The translations under genes and the position numbers were made by a program. A stretch of 64,000 nucleotides of DNA from Candidatus Freyrarchaeum guaymasense (GTDB lineage Archaea; Asgardarchaeota; Jordarchaeia; Jordarchaeales; Freyrarchaeaceae), in contig JAUQZD010000016.1 of the NCBI GenBank assembly GCA_030587405.1, positions 1-64,000 of the forward strand, written 5' to 3'. This document shows, piece after piece, positions 15,825-24,993 of the stretch (its first letter is position 1; each line of letters begins with the position of its first letter). The notes beneath the pieces are model-generated. The model made no database searches and was not told the origin of the DNA. It worked only from the letters and a program-made list of their open reading frames with translations.

Positions 15825-17540
15825 GTGATAGTTCATGACGTGGTGGTTGTTGGAGGAGGGCTTGCTGGCCTGAGGGCTGCGTTAGAAGCCAGCGAGAAAG
15901 TTGATGTCGCGGTTGTCTCGAAAGTTCACCCTTTGAGGTCTCACACGTGCGTGGCGACCGGGGCGCTGCACTTCCCTCCAGCCCCTAACGAGCCTAAGGA
16001 GATGTACATTTATGAGACGGTTAAGGGTAGCGATTACATGGCTGACCAGGATGCGGTTGAGGTTCTGGCTGACGGGGCGGAGGTTGAAATCCCCTGGCTG
16101 GAGTCGTGGGGGGTTGTGTTCACGAGGGATAAGAGTGGGGAGGTGCTTAGGGCGAGTCCTGGAGGGATGACTACTAGGACGGGGATTATAGTTTCTTCCC
16201 AGTGGGCACGTGAGCTCGTGATGGCCCTCCAAGAGCAGCTTTGGAAAAGGGGTGTAACGTTCTACAATGAATGGTTTGCCACCTCCCTCCTTGTGGGTGA
16301 TGGTGTGTGTAGGGGTTTGACTGCGATCGACATTAGGACGGGGGATTTCCACGTTATAAGGTCAAAGGCGGTCATCCTAGCTACTGGAGGCTACGGGTGG
16401 GTTTACGTTAGGACAACGAATTCGAGCATATGCACGGGGGATGGTGCGGCAATGGCATATAGGGCTGGTGTACCCTTAAAGGACATGGAGTTCGTCCAGT
16501 TTCACCCAACCACGCTCTACCCTAGGGGGACCCTGATATCCGAGACGGCGCGGGTCATAGGTGGAAGACTGGTGAATAGCGAGGGTGAGAGGTTCATGAA
16601 GAGGTATGCTCCAAGCTTCATGGAGCTTGCACCAAGGGACGTCGTCTCCCAAGCCATGCAGACGGAGATAAACGAGGGAAGAGGGATTGAGGGGAAGTAC
16701 ATAGGATTAGACCTTACACACCTGAAAATCGAGGAGCTGGAGAAGTTCATTGGGGAAACCAACATACCCATAAGCTTTTTCAGGAGGAGGCTGGGCGAGT
16801 TCGCCGAGATAGCTTGGACGTTTGCGAGAGTTGACATAAGGGAGGAACCCATACCCGTTGTTCCAGGGCAGCACTTCTGCATGGGAGGTGTTAAAACGAA
16901 CACTTGGACTGAAACATGCATAAAGGGGTTGTTCGCCGCGGGTGAGTGTGCTTGCGTAAGCGTCCACGGGGCAAACAGGGAGGGAGCAAACGCCCTCACC
17001 GAGTGCGTTGTCTTCGGGAAAAGGGCGGGGGTACGTGCAGCTGAGTACGCGAAAAAGGAGGAGTTGAAACCAGCCCCAAAGGAGATAGTTAAGAGGGAGG
17101 AAGAGAGGATTTACAGGCTTCTCAAGAGGGAGTCAGGGGAGGTTAGGGTTCCAGAGCTAAGAGGTAGGCTTAGAAATGTTATGTGGGAGAAGGCGGGGCT
17201 CTTCCGCAGCGAGGAAGGGTTAACCGAAGCCCTTAAACAGATCAGAAAGCTCAAGGAAAGCTACGCTGAGGTCTACGTGGAGGATCACGGAAAAGTGTTT
17301 AATGACTCGCTCGTCTCGGCGCTTGAGCTGGGAAACATGCTTGACGTAGCTGAAGCCACCGTGATAGCGGCCCTAACGAGGAAGGAGACAAGGGGGGCAC
17401 ATTACAGGGTCGACTACCCTCACAGGAACTACAGGAACTGGACCAAGCACATCCTAATACACTACCACCCTAAGGGGCCCGTTGTGAGCTACGAGGACGT
17501 GGTCATAACAAGGTTTAAGCCTGAGGAGAGGAGGTACTAA
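15825..17540 (+). CDS. Fumarate reductase / succinate dehydrogenase flavoprotein subunit (TfrA/SdhA-like)
   Basis: This 571-residue FAD enzyme interconverts succinate and fumarate. It has the dinucleotide motif VVVGGGLAG, and LRSHTCVATGA with H40 at the covalent FAD attachment position. The substrate segment FVQFHPTTLYPRGTLISE is present, with the catalytic arginine in APRDVVSQAM and a C-terminal FAD loop MGGVKTNT...GLFAAGECA...HGANREGANALTE. The GTG at 15825 follows GGTGGAGGT at a good distance; the longer frame from 15804 contains that SD. It is followed after a single base by the iron-sulfur subunit, so the two are translationally coupled. No membrane anchor gene follows, which favours a soluble or peripherally bound complex. 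Confidence 0.93.
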   Translation: MIVHDVVVVGGGLAGLRAALEASEKVDVAVVSKVHPLRSHTCVATGALHFPPAPNEPKEMYIYETVKGSDYMADQDAVEVLADGAEVEIPWLESWGVVFTRDKSGEVLRASPGGMTTRTGIIVSSQWARELVMALQEQLWKRGVTFYNEWFATSLLVGDGVCRGLTAIDIRTGDFHVIRSKAVILATGGYGWVYVRTTNSSICTGDGAAMAYRAGVPLKDMEFVQFHPTTLYPRGTLISETARVIGGRLVNSEGERFMKRYAPSFMELAPRDVVSQAMQTEINEGRGIEGKYIGLDLTHLKIEELEKFIGETNIPISFFRRRLGEFAEIAWTFARVDIREEPIPVVPGQHFCMGGVKTNTWTETCIKGLFAAGECACVSVHGANREGANALTECVVFGKRAGVRAAEYAKKEELKPAPKEIVKREEERIYRLLKRESGEVRVPELRGRLRNVMWEKAGLFRSEEGLTEALKQIRKLKESYAEVYVEDHGKVFNDSLVSALELGNMLDVAEATVIAALTRKETRGAHYRVDYPHRNYRNWTKHILIHYHPKGPVVSYEDVVITRFKPEERRY

Positions 17541-17541
17541 G

Positions 17542-19125
17542 ATGGCGAGGGTGAAGTTAAGAGTTTTCAGGTTTAACCCAGAACTAGATGGGGAACCACA
17601 CTACGACGACTACGACTTAGAAGTGGACGAGAACACCACAGTCCTTGACGCCCTACTCTACGTAAAGGAGAACGTTGACGGGACGCTGACCTTCAGGTCG
17701 TCCTGCAGGATGGGACAGTGCGGCTCATGCGCTGTGAGGATAAATAAGAGGGCGGGGTTAGCGTGTAAAACCTACGTTCACGAGGTGGCAAAGGACGGGG
17801 TTGTGCTGGTTGAACCCCTAGACCACTTACCGGTCATAAAGGACCTCGTGGTAAACTTAGACCAGTTCTTTGAATCCATTAGAGCGGTGAGGCCGTGGAG
17901 GATCCCCGCATCGGTGGGAGGAGAGGTAGGGGGGATGCCTAAGATCCCTGCAGATGAGCTGGAGAAGATGATAGAAAACAAGCAGTGCATACTCTGTGCT
18001 GCATGCTACTCTGACTGCAACGTGGTCGACGTAGACCGTAGCTTTGTAGGGCCAGCAGCCCTGGTTGAGGCATGCAGGTTCATATGCGACCCTCTTGACT
18101 CCCACGATGGGAGGCTAAGGGAGCTAGTGGACCTAGGCCTGTTCAAGTGCCCGGTTGACCAGGAATGCGAGGTTGCATGTCCTAGAAGGATAGATATACG
18201 AAGGGGGGTCGTCGAATACTTGAGGACTAGGAGCGTGGAGGAGGGTATAGGCCCCCTACCACAGCATAAAGGGATGGTTGAGTGCGTCCTCAATACCGGA
18301 GGATCCGTCCCCATCGTTGAGACCCCAGCAACAGAGCTCTACCCGGAATACGTAAAGACGTTTGAGGGTGAACCCCAGGATGAAGTCGTACTATACCTAG
18401 GCTGCATAATAAACAGGAGGCTTCAGGGAACCGCTAAAGCGATAATAGAGATACTTCAAAGGAACAGGGTGGCCGTCCATCTCCCGAAGGGTCAAGTGTG
18501 CTGTGGCTCCCCCTTCATGAGAACCGGGCAGAGAGCAGTTATGAAGCCATTCGTCACAAGGAACTTCAACATATTCAACGAGTATGCGGAAAGGGGGGTG
18601 GAGAAGGTTTTGACGAGCTGCTCAGGCTGTAACTCCACCTTCAGGAAGGACTACCCCAAGCTGGCTGAGGAATACGGCATCCCGATAAAGTTCGAAATAT
18701 ACGATGTAGGCGAATACATGGCAAAGAAGATAAAGATCAACACGAGAGACTTGCACGCTGTCAACGTGAGTCTAATGTACCACTACCCATGCCACATAAT
18801 GGCTAGCGGTCTAGAGGAGGAAATATACTTGAACTTGCTGGAAAAGATTCCGGGAGTGGAGCTCGTCAGGGTTCCGAAGTCTGGCTGGTGCTGCGGAGGA
18901 GGGGGAGGAGTCAGAGCAGCTTACCCTGAGCTGGCAGACAAGCTAGCCGCTAGGAGGATAGAAATAGCCGAAGAGTTCGGGGTTAAGGGGCTTGTGACGA
19001 ACTGCCCCTTCTGCATCCTCCAGTTTAGAAGGGTTCTAGAGTTGAAGAGGGAGAAAGGTGAGGAGGTCGGCTTCCAGCTCTACGACTTCTACGAGCTGTT
19101 CGCCAACTCTTACAGGGGAACGTAG
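17542..19125 (+). CDS. Fumarate reductase iron-sulfur subunit fused to CCG domains (TfrB-like)
   Basis: This 527-residue fusion begins with a [2Fe-2S] ferredoxin domain (C55, C60, C63, C75). It continues with a ferredoxin-like region with CILCAACYSDC (C149-C159) and CPVDQECEVACPR, and ends in two CCG (heterodisulfide reductase B-type) modules: CCGSPF...CSGC...YHYPCH and CCGGGGGVR...NCPFC. The same fusion occurs in thiol:fumarate reductase TfrB and in SdhB-SdhE proteins. The CCG modules suggest that electrons come from or go to a thiol/disulfide or quinone-like carrier through an unusual cluster. The carrier is unknown, as this lineage need not have coenzyme M and B. Confidence 0.92.
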   Translation: MARVKLRVFRFNPELDGEPHYDDYDLEVDENTTVLDALLYVKENVDGTLTFRSSCRMGQCGSCAVRINKRAGLACKTYVHEVAKDGVVLVEPLDHLPVIKDLVVNLDQFFESIRAVRPWRIPASVGGEVGGMPKIPADELEKMIENKQCILCAACYSDCNVVDVDRSFVGPAALVEACRFICDPLDSHDGRLRELVDLGLFKCPVDQECEVACPRRIDIRRGVVEYLRTRSVEEGIGPLPQHKGMVECVLNTGGSVPIVETPATELYPEYVKTFEGEPQDEVVLYLGCIINRRLQGTAKAIIEILQRNRVAVHLPKGQVCCGSPFMRTGQRAVMKPFVTRNFNIFNEYAERGVEKVLTSCSGCNSTFRKDYPKLAEEYGIPIKFEIYDVGEYMAKKIKINTRDLHAVNVSLMYHYPCHIMASGLEEEIYLNLLEKIPGVELVRVPKSGWCCGGGGGVRAAYPELADKLAARRIEIAEEFGVKGLVTNCPFCILQFRRVLELKREKGEEVGFQLYDFYELFANSYRGT

Positions 19126-19161
19126 CACCTTCAACCCTTCTTCATGTAGCCGGCGTCGACG

Positions 19162-19755
19162 TTAAAGAATTTCATGCTCCCTTAGACGGTTCTTCTCGAC
19201 AGCGCTCATAACGTCCCTTCGCAGGTTCCCCCCGCTAGAGTCCATCGTAACTAGTAGTGGTCCGAGGGCCTCGACACGGAGAACCCAGACTGCTTCAGGC
19301 ACCCCGAGGTCAAGCCAGTAGACGGATTCAACCCCTCTAACCCTCTTCGCGTAGAGCGAAGCAGCACCCCCAACCGTTTCAAGGTACGCAGCACCACACT
19401 CTCTCATGGCGTCGGCAGCCTCGCCCCCCATACCTCCCTTACCTATCACGAGGCGGACACCCCACTCCCTTATCGCCCTAGACTCCTGAAAAGTAAACCT
19501 AGAGCTGGTCGTAGACCCAGCCGACACGACAATCCATCCACCATGCACCCTCTTCACTATCGGCCCGCAGTGCCAGTGGACAGCGCCCATAAAAACCTGG
19601 GGGATGCTCTCCCCCCTCTCCAGTAGTTCGAAAGCGCGCTCGTAAGCCCTATCCCGCCACGTCACCACCACACCATCCAAGTAAACTATATCCCCCACCT
19701 TAAGCCTCCGTACTTCACCTTCAGATACAGGGGTTCTAAGCTTCACCTCCACCAT
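19162..19755 (-). CDS. Class I fumarate hydratase, beta subunit
   Basis: This 197-residue C-terminal-type subunit of the iron-sulfur fumarase/tartrate dehydratase family is recognisable by GDIVYLDGVVVTWRDRAYERAFELLE, the GAVHWHCGPIVK active-site segment and GSTTSSRF...GKGGM. Its ATG shares one base with the stop of the alpha subunit (TAATG), so the two are translationally coupled and form a heteromer. The reaction is reversible hydration of fumarate to malate, or of mesaconate or tartrate in relatives. It ends about 35 nt from the convergent end of the fumarate reductase operon. Confidence 0.92.
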   Translation of the reverse strand: MVEVKLRTPVSEGEVRRLKVGDIVYLDGVVVTWRDRAYERAFELLERGESIPQVFMGAVHWHCGPIVKRVHGGWIVVSAGSTTSSRFTFQESRAIREWGVRLVIGKGGMGGEAADAMRECGAAYLETVGGAASLYAKRVRGVESVYWLDLGVPEAVWVLRVEALGPLLVTMDSSGGNLRRDVMSAVEKNRLREHEIL

Positions 19756-20651
19756 TACTCACCACCCGGAGGATGCAGCCACTCAACGCTCCCGTCAGCG
19801 TATATTCTGGCTGAGGCACGCCTTAACGCCCAGCAGCTGAAGGCGACCGCGAGGGATGGAAGAGCAGTGTGGCTTCCACGAACCTCAACGTGCAACGCCA
19901 GCGCCGTGGTGTCCCCTCCAAGCCCGGCTGGCCCCACCCCAAGCCGGTTAACGGATGCGAGCAGCTCCTCCTCTAAGGATGCCAGCTCCGGGTCTGGGTT
20001 AGAGGAGCCTACAGGAACCCTGAGCAACGCCCTCGCCGCCTCGCCCGCCGCGGTCTCAGGGTAGCCGCCGATGCACACTCCCACTATCAGCGGGGGACAC
20101 GCGTAACTCGCCCTAGCAGCAGCGTCTATAACAGCCCTTTTAACAGCCTTCAGGCGTGGGACGCCGGAGGGGATAACCGTCAGGAAGGTGGCGAACGCGG
20201 ATCCCCCACCCCTCAGGGCAGCCACCACCTCCAAGTAGTCTGCATCATACTTGTAGTCGTACCACACGTATGGCACCCCCCATCCAACGTTGGTTCCAGG
20301 ATTCCTAGACGTTAAAGGATGAACTACGTTCTCGCGTAGGGGGACCTCCCTCGTCGCCTTCTCTGTGCCCCTGGCAAGCGCATCCCTAATATCACCTTTA
20401 ACCTTAACCTTCCCACCTATCGTTACGAAGAACATCGGAATCCCCGTGTCCTGGCATAGGGGTCTCCCCTCCTTCCTGGCGACCTCAGCTGCGTCGATCA
20501 TTGTTCCAAGCATCACCTTCCCCCTGACGGTGCTTTCCCTCGTATAAGCCTCCTTGAGGAGGCGCATGACGTCTCCGGGTAGCTCTACCGCAGCCTTACT
20601 CAGCAGCTTAAAGGCTACGTCAGCTATCAGATCTCCTTCCACCATAACCAT
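19755..20651 (-). CDS. Class I fumarate hydratase, alpha subunit
   Basis: This 298-residue subunit carries the [4Fe-4S] cluster. Likely ligands are C66 in PLCQDTGIPMFF, C193 in IVGVCIGG and C273 in AFSCWALRR. The ENVVHPLTSRNPGTNVGWGVPY segment is also typical. Class I fumarases are oxygen-sensitive, and in some organisms the same protein is a mesaconase. The gene follows an FrdA-like flavoprotein gene by 70 nt on the same strand, itself behind an MmgE/PrpD gene, giving a four-gene unit for C4 or C5 dicarboxylates. Confidence 0.92.
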   Translation of the reverse strand: MVMVEGDLIADVAFKLLSKAAVELPGDVMRLLKEAYTRESTVRGKVMLGTMIDAAEVARKEGRPLCQDTGIPMFFVTIGGKVKVKGDIRDALARGTEKATREVPLRENVVHPLTSRNPGTNVGWGVPYVWYDYKYDADYLEVVAALRGGGSAFATFLTVIPSGVPRLKAVKRAVIDAAARASYACPPLIVGVCIGGYPETAAGEAARALLRVPVGSSNPDPELASLEEELLASVNRLGVGPAGLGGDTTALALHVEVRGSHTALPSLAVAFSCWALRRASARIYADGSVEWLHPPGGE

Positions 20652-20721
20652 CAGCCCACGCCATTAGAAGTTGAAGGGTTTCTCAAAGGCTTTAACACGT
20701 GCGTTACCCCGGATTTTTAAC

Positions 20722-22377
20722 TCAGAGTTGTACCGGGACCGCTTCCAGCCTCATTCCACCGGGCTCAAGCCGGATAACTATGTTTTTTAGCCAGTTCTCA
20801 TCATCCCTGTGAGGGTAGTCTTCCCTGTAATGGGCACCCCTACTCTCCGTCCTCATAAGGGCTGCCCTGGCAACCATCTCGCCGACCTCAACCAAGTTCA
20901 CTACCTCAACCGCCTCGCCAAGCGCAGCATACTCCCTCCTTTCCAAGTAGAGCCGCGGCAGCTCCTCTCTCCCCACCCTTTCAAGCTCCTCCAACGTCTT
21001 CCTAAGGCCCTCAGCACTCCTAATAACTCTGACGTATCGATCCATGAGCGAACTTACCTTTCTCTTGATCTCTGATGGAGGGAAGCCATCCTCACGCTCA
21101 TATATGCTGGAGAGTCTTTCGATCTCAGCCTCGACTTGCTCCTCGCTGATGGAAGGGGTGGAAGCTGAGAGGGCGTGCTCGGCGGCAAACCTTCCCGCTC
21201 TAGCCCCGAAAACCTGAGTTTCAGTTAACGCGTTGCCGCCTATCCTGTTAGCCCCATGGACGCCTCCTGCAACCTCTCCCGCAGCGTAGAGCCCAGTCAC
21301 CCTCGTCTCGCACCGTTCATTGATCCTCACTCCCCCCATGAAGTGGTGGGCTCCGGGAGCCCATTCGATGGGTTGCCATCTAGGGTCTATCCCTGCTGCC
21401 TTGCATGCCTCCAGAAACCTTGGGAAGAGGCGCCACATCTCGTCAGGTACGCCTGAAAGGTCGTTATAGACGCCTCCGTGAAGTGTACCCCTACCCTCAA
21501 TGATCTCCTTCTGGGCGTATATTGCTATCAGGTCGCGCGTGGTTTCTTCAGCCCGTACAGGATCATACTTTTTCATGTATCGTTCGCAGAGTGCATTGTA
21601 GAAGCGTCCCCCCCTCCCCGGCAGCCCATCAGCCGGCGGAGGCATCCCCCTGAGGGCTGGGGGGTGGACTATGCAAGCCCTGAACTGGACGAACTCCATG
21701 TCCACAAGCTCGGCTCCAGCCCTGTAGGCTAAAGCGTACCCGTCTCCTGTCGCGTCCGGAGGGTTCGTGGTTAAACCATATAGACGGCACGCTCCGCCCG
21801 TAGCGAGCACGATCGACTTCGCCTTGAAAACTAGGAGGTCTCCTGTGAGGAGGTTTAAACCTATCGCGCCCGCGGCTCTCCCATCGTCCGTAAGGATCCT
21901 CGTCACCATAACCTTCTCGAAAACCCTTATCCCCCGACGCTTAACCTCTTTGACGAGGCCTGCTATGAACGCTGGCCCATACATTTCGCGTACTGGGACG
22001 AGGCGTGGACGTGACGTGCCAGCCCCTCCAACAGCAACAAACCTTCCCTCGGCCTTCATGAACTCTGTTCCAAACCTGTCCAAGTCTCTGAGCCTCTCAG
22101 CCGCCTCTTCAGCCAGAACCCTAACCAGCCTTCTATTGTTCACGTGGGCTCCCCCATCCACGACGTCGCTAAAATACACGTCTGGGCTGTCGCTGGGGTC
22201 TACGGGTGCCTGCATGATCCCTCCAGCAACCGAGGTGCACCCCGACGGGAACGTGCTCTTAGTCACCACGGCAACTTTAACCCCCCTTTCGTGTGCTTCT
22301 ATAGCTGCTCTAGCCCCTGCCCCTCCACCACCAACGATTAAAACATCTACATCTAGGTTTTTCCTGCTGAATGGCAT
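20722..22377 (-). CDS. Second FrdA-like flavoprotein, without the histidyl-FAD site
   Basis: The 551-residue protein has the whole FrdA/SdhA fold: VLIVGGGGAGARAA, TGGACRLYGLTTNP, MEFVQF, HHFMGGVRINERCET, GLYAAGEVAGGVHGANRIGGNALTE and the C-terminal helical domain. At the covalent-FAD position it reads SGCTSVAGG where SHT is usual, so FAD is probably bound non-covalently. The substrate loop after MEFVQF diverges (RACIVHPPALRGMPPPADG), and its own iron-sulfur subunit is absent, although it could share the TfrB-like subunit encoded across the fumarase genes. A different dicarboxylate such as methylsuccinate, or an aspartate-oxidase-like or adenylylsulfate-reductase-like reaction, is possible. 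Confidence 0.87.
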   Translation of the reverse strand: MPFSRKNLDVDVLIVGGGGAGARAAIEAHERGVKVAVVTKSTFPSGCTSVAGGIMQAPVDPSDSPDVYFSDVVDGGAHVNNRRLVRVLAEEAAERLRDLDRFGTEFMKAEGRFVAVGGAGTSRPRLVPVREMYGPAFIAGLVKEVKRRGIRVFEKVMVTRILTDDGRAAGAIGLNLLTGDLLVFKAKSIVLATGGACRLYGLTTNPPDATGDGYALAYRAGAELVDMEFVQFRACIVHPPALRGMPPPADGLPGRGGRFYNALCERYMKKYDPVRAEETTRDLIAIYAQKEIIEGRGTLHGGVYNDLSGVPDEMWRLFPRFLEACKAAGIDPRWQPIEWAPGAHHFMGGVRINERCETRVTGLYAAGEVAGGVHGANRIGGNALTETQVFGARAGRFAAEHALSASTPSISEEQVEAEIERLSSIYEREDGFPPSEIKRKVSSLMDRYVRVIRSAEGLRKTLEELERVGREELPRLYLERREYAALGEAVEVVNLVEVGEMVARAALMRTESRGAHYREDYPHRDDENWLKNIVIRLEPGGMRLEAVPVQL

Positions 22378-22417
22378 TCAAACCACCTTCTTCTAGAGAA
22401 GCTCGGGTTCCAGCAGT

Positions 22418-23755
22418 TTAATATGTAAGCTCCATGAGCTCCCTTATAGAACTTACCTTTTCAAGTTCTAGCACGAGGCTCATCAGCTTGTCCGCTTTTT
22501 CCTCGGGTAGGACGTAGCCGGCGCAGACTGCAAACTTTCCTTTGAGCTCCTCTAGCCCGGCCGTCGGCATCCCATCTCTTGATAAAACCTTTCCATCCTT
22601 CGTTTTCACCTTGACCCTTACTATGGCTGCCCCCAGCTCGTATGGGACGAGACCGTCCACCTCTGGGTCAACGTGAAAGTTAACCTTCCCCATAAACTCT
22701 ACCGCTCTAGGGTCTCTCACTTTCTCGTCGGTGAAGTGTTCAATTTTAACGTTTCCGTCAAGCATGGCAACCGACACCACGTATTCCATGCTGAACTTTC
22801 CTTCAAGCCCGGTCTTTGGCTCATGGTAGATCATGTTGTCGTATATTGCCCTAGTAGCGCGGACCTCTATTTCCTCGACGTCCTCAGGCCTTAACCCCTC
22901 CTCCTTCCTTAAGGATAGAACTGCGTTGATTGCTCCATGGCTGTAATGGCAGCAAGGATAGAGCTTATAGAATATTCCAGGGTTGACGAGGTCCCATGGA
23001 TCCCCGAGCTTATCCAAGGCTTTAGCATCGTACCCCCCTGTTGTTACCTTGAAAAACCCGAAGCTTGCTTCGAGAACGCTTCTGTTGGAGGTGAAGCCCT
23101 CCCCAGCCAGCGTGGCAGCTACTACACCGTTCTCAGCAGCCCTCCCAGCGTGGAGAGGCTTGGTCATGGCGCCAAAGTTTCCTCTGATGCCGGATGACAG
23201 AGAGGCCGCTATGCCAAAAGCATGGGTCATCTGCTCCTCATCAAGGCCGAGCAGCCTCCCCGCCGCGGCCGTGGCGCCGAAGACGCCTATAGTGCTGGTG
23301 CAGTGCCACCCCCTCCTGCTGTGAGTGGGGTTTAACGCTAACCCCATCTTGCACTCAACCTCAACCCCCACCGCGAAGGCTGCAAGGAGTTCTTCGCCTG
23401 AGCAGTCCGCCAGCTCTGCGACCGGAAGCGCAGCCGATGCGACGGGCGTCGTCGGGTGTCCAAGTAATGAGGGGTTGCTATCGTCAAAGTCTAATGCGTG
23501 TCCGAGTATGCCGTTGACCAGTGCCGCGCTGCTACATGGCGCCTTAACGCCGAATCCTATTATCGTTGCAGGCCCCTTGCAGCCAAACTTTTCTAGGTAG
23601 CTTTTCATTAGGGCTCCGATAGGCTGGGTTGACCCTGCCAGGGCGACGGCGAAGTAGTCAAGGATGCTTTGCTTGGCAACCTTCAACGCGCCCTCAGGTA
23701 TGCTCCCACCTTCTGTTTTGACAACAAAACTTGAAAGCTTTTCCTGCAGGGACAT
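22418..23755 (-). CDS. MmgE/PrpD family protein
   Basis: This protein of about 445 residues has the two-domain fold of the 2-methylcitrate dehydratase/cis-aconitate decarboxylase family. Characteristic segments are the helical start ending AKQSILDYFAVALAGS, LGHALDFDDSN, HPTTPVASAALPVAE, the GATAAAGRLLGLDEEQ stretch, KPLHAGRAAENGV and the KLYPCCHYSHGAINA motif. Members dehydrate 2-methylcitrate, decarboxylate cis-aconitate or isomerise iminodisuccinate; the sequence alone does not choose. I take the ATG at 23755 (MSLQEKLSSF) with GGTG upstream and drop a 29-residue non-conserved extension. It leads the minus-strand organic-acid unit and faces the LeuB-like gene across 156 bp. Confidence 0.87.
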   Translation of the reverse strand: MSLQEKLSSFVVKTEGGSIPEGALKVAKQSILDYFAVALAGSTQPIGALMKSYLEKFGCKGPATIIGFGVKAPCSSAALVNGILGHALDFDDSNPSLLGHPTTPVASAALPVAELADCSGEELLAAFAVGVEVECKMGLALNPTHSRRGWHCTSTIGVFGATAAAGRLLGLDEEQMTHAFGIAASLSSGIRGNFGAMTKPLHAGRAAENGVVAATLAGEGFTSNRSVLEASFGFFKVTTGGYDAKALDKLGDPWDLVNPGIFYKLYPCCHYSHGAINAVLSLRKEEGLRPEDVEEIEVRATRAIYDNMIYHEPKTGLEGKFSMEYVVSVAMLDGNVKIEHFTDEKVRDPRAVEFMGKVNFHVDPEVDGLVPYELGAAIVRVKVKTKDGKVLSRDGMPTAGLEELKGKFAVCAGYVLPEEKADKLMSLVLELEKVSSIRELMELTY

Positions 23756-23911
23756 AGTAGACACCAATATGAAGATGTAGGAGGGATGAGAGAATAAACG
23801 TTTTCCAGCTTGGGTTTGGCTGCTGATGCTGGCCACGGCCATTTCAGGGAAAAGGGGAGAAAAGAATATTAGTAATGTTCTAGAAAGGGTAGGTTTAGGG
23901 TTGGAGGCGGG

Positions 23912-24985
23912 ATGGTGGCGAGAACCGTCGTGGCTTTGGGGGGCGACGGGATTGGACCTGAGGTTGTGGATGCTGCCTGCTACGTGCTGGAGAACATGGG
24001 GTTAGACTTGGAGATAGTTAAGCCTCCCTGCGGGGAAAGGGCCCTTAAGGAGTATGGTACCCCGTTCCCGAAGGAGACCATGGAGCTGACCAATTCGGCT
24101 GACGCTATCCTGTTCGGGGCGAGCGGGGAGGCGAGCGTCATCATCCTAGCGTACTTAAGGTGGTTTCTCGACACGTACGCGAACGTTAGGCCGGTGAAGT
24201 ACTATGAGGGGGTTCCAACCCCAATAAGGAGCCCTGAAGGGGTTGACTTCGTTATAGTTAGGGAGAACACTGAGGGTCTTTACCCTGGAAGGGAGGGGGA
24301 TATATCCCTCCTAGCGGAGAAGATGCCGGATTATAGGGATAGGCTGGGTAGAGGGTTTGCCGACTATGGTGAGGGAAAGTTCGCCATCGGGCTCTACACG
24401 GTGAAGGGGTGCAGGAGGATAGCGGAGTTCGCCTGCAAGGAGGCTTTGAAAAGGAGGAGCAGGGGGTTCCCGGGGAAGGTGACCTGCGTGACGAAGTCGA
24501 ACGTTCTCAGGGAGAGCGGGGGGTTGTTCCAGAGGATGGTGGAGGAGGAGGTTAGGAAGCACCCTGAGCTGAAGTATGAGCACTTCTACGTGGACGACAT
24601 GGCTAGGAGGATAGTTAGGTTTCCAAGGGAAATGGACGTGGTCGTCACCACCAACATGTTTGGGGACATACTATCCGACCTAGCGGCGGAGCTCATGGGA
24701 GGGTTAGGGATGGCTCCGAGCGCTTGCATAGGAGACAGGCACGCCTACTTCGAGCCCGTCCACGGGTCAGCACCGGACATAGCGGGTAAAGGCATTGCGA
24801 ACCCCACGGCAACCATTCTTTCATGCGTTATGATGCTCGATTACCTTGGCATGGAAAGGGAGGCCGAGGAGCTTGAGAGGGCTGTTGCGGAGGTCTACAG
24901 GAAGGGGGAGGTTCTAACCCCGGACATGGGTGGAACGGCGAAGACCATGGAGGTGGCGGAGGCAGTCCTCAGGGAGTTAAGGTAG
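23912..24985 (+). CDS. Isocitrate/isopropylmalate dehydrogenase family (LeuB-like)
   Basis: This 357-residue beta-hydroxyacid oxidative decarboxylase has GGDGIGPEV, the conserved R83 and YANVRP, the [12 protein letters not shown] motif, the catalytic KSNVLR, metal-binding [13 protein letters not shown], and the NAD loop [20 protein letters not shown]. The substrate-recognition stretch reads SVIILAYLR (75-83). It lacks both the serine context of bacterial isocitrate dehydrogenase and the arginine of Thermus homoisocitrate dehydrogenase, so a hydrophobic or methylated malate is plausible. The [11 protein letters not shown] loop suggests NAD rather than NADP. It is the first gene of an operon with the LeuC/LeuD-like subunits, 8 nt ahead of the next ATG. 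Confidence 0.9.
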   Translation: MVARTVVALGGDGIGPEVVDAACYVLENMGLDLEIVKPPCGERALKEYGTPFPKETMELTNSADAILFGASGEASVIILAYLRWFLDTYANVRPVKYYEGVPTPIRSPEGVDFVIVRENTEGLYPGREGDISLLAEKMPDYRDRLGRGFADYGEGKFAIGLYTVKGCRRIAEFACKEALKRRSRGFPGKVTCVTKSNVLRESGGLFQRMVEEEVRKHPELKYEHFYVDDMARRIVRFPREMDVVVTTNMFGDILSDLAAELMGGLGMAPSACIGDRHAYFEPVHGSAPDIAGKGIANPTATILSCVMMLDYLGMEREAEELERAVAEVYRKGEVLTPDMGGTAKTMEVAEAVLRELR

Positions 24986-24993
24986 GTGGGAGC

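Noticed and set aside
15882..17000. Minus-strand open frames of 80-160 codons under the flavoprotein gene
   Set aside because: They are antisense shadows of a strongly conserved FAD enzyme; long frames arise from codon bias.
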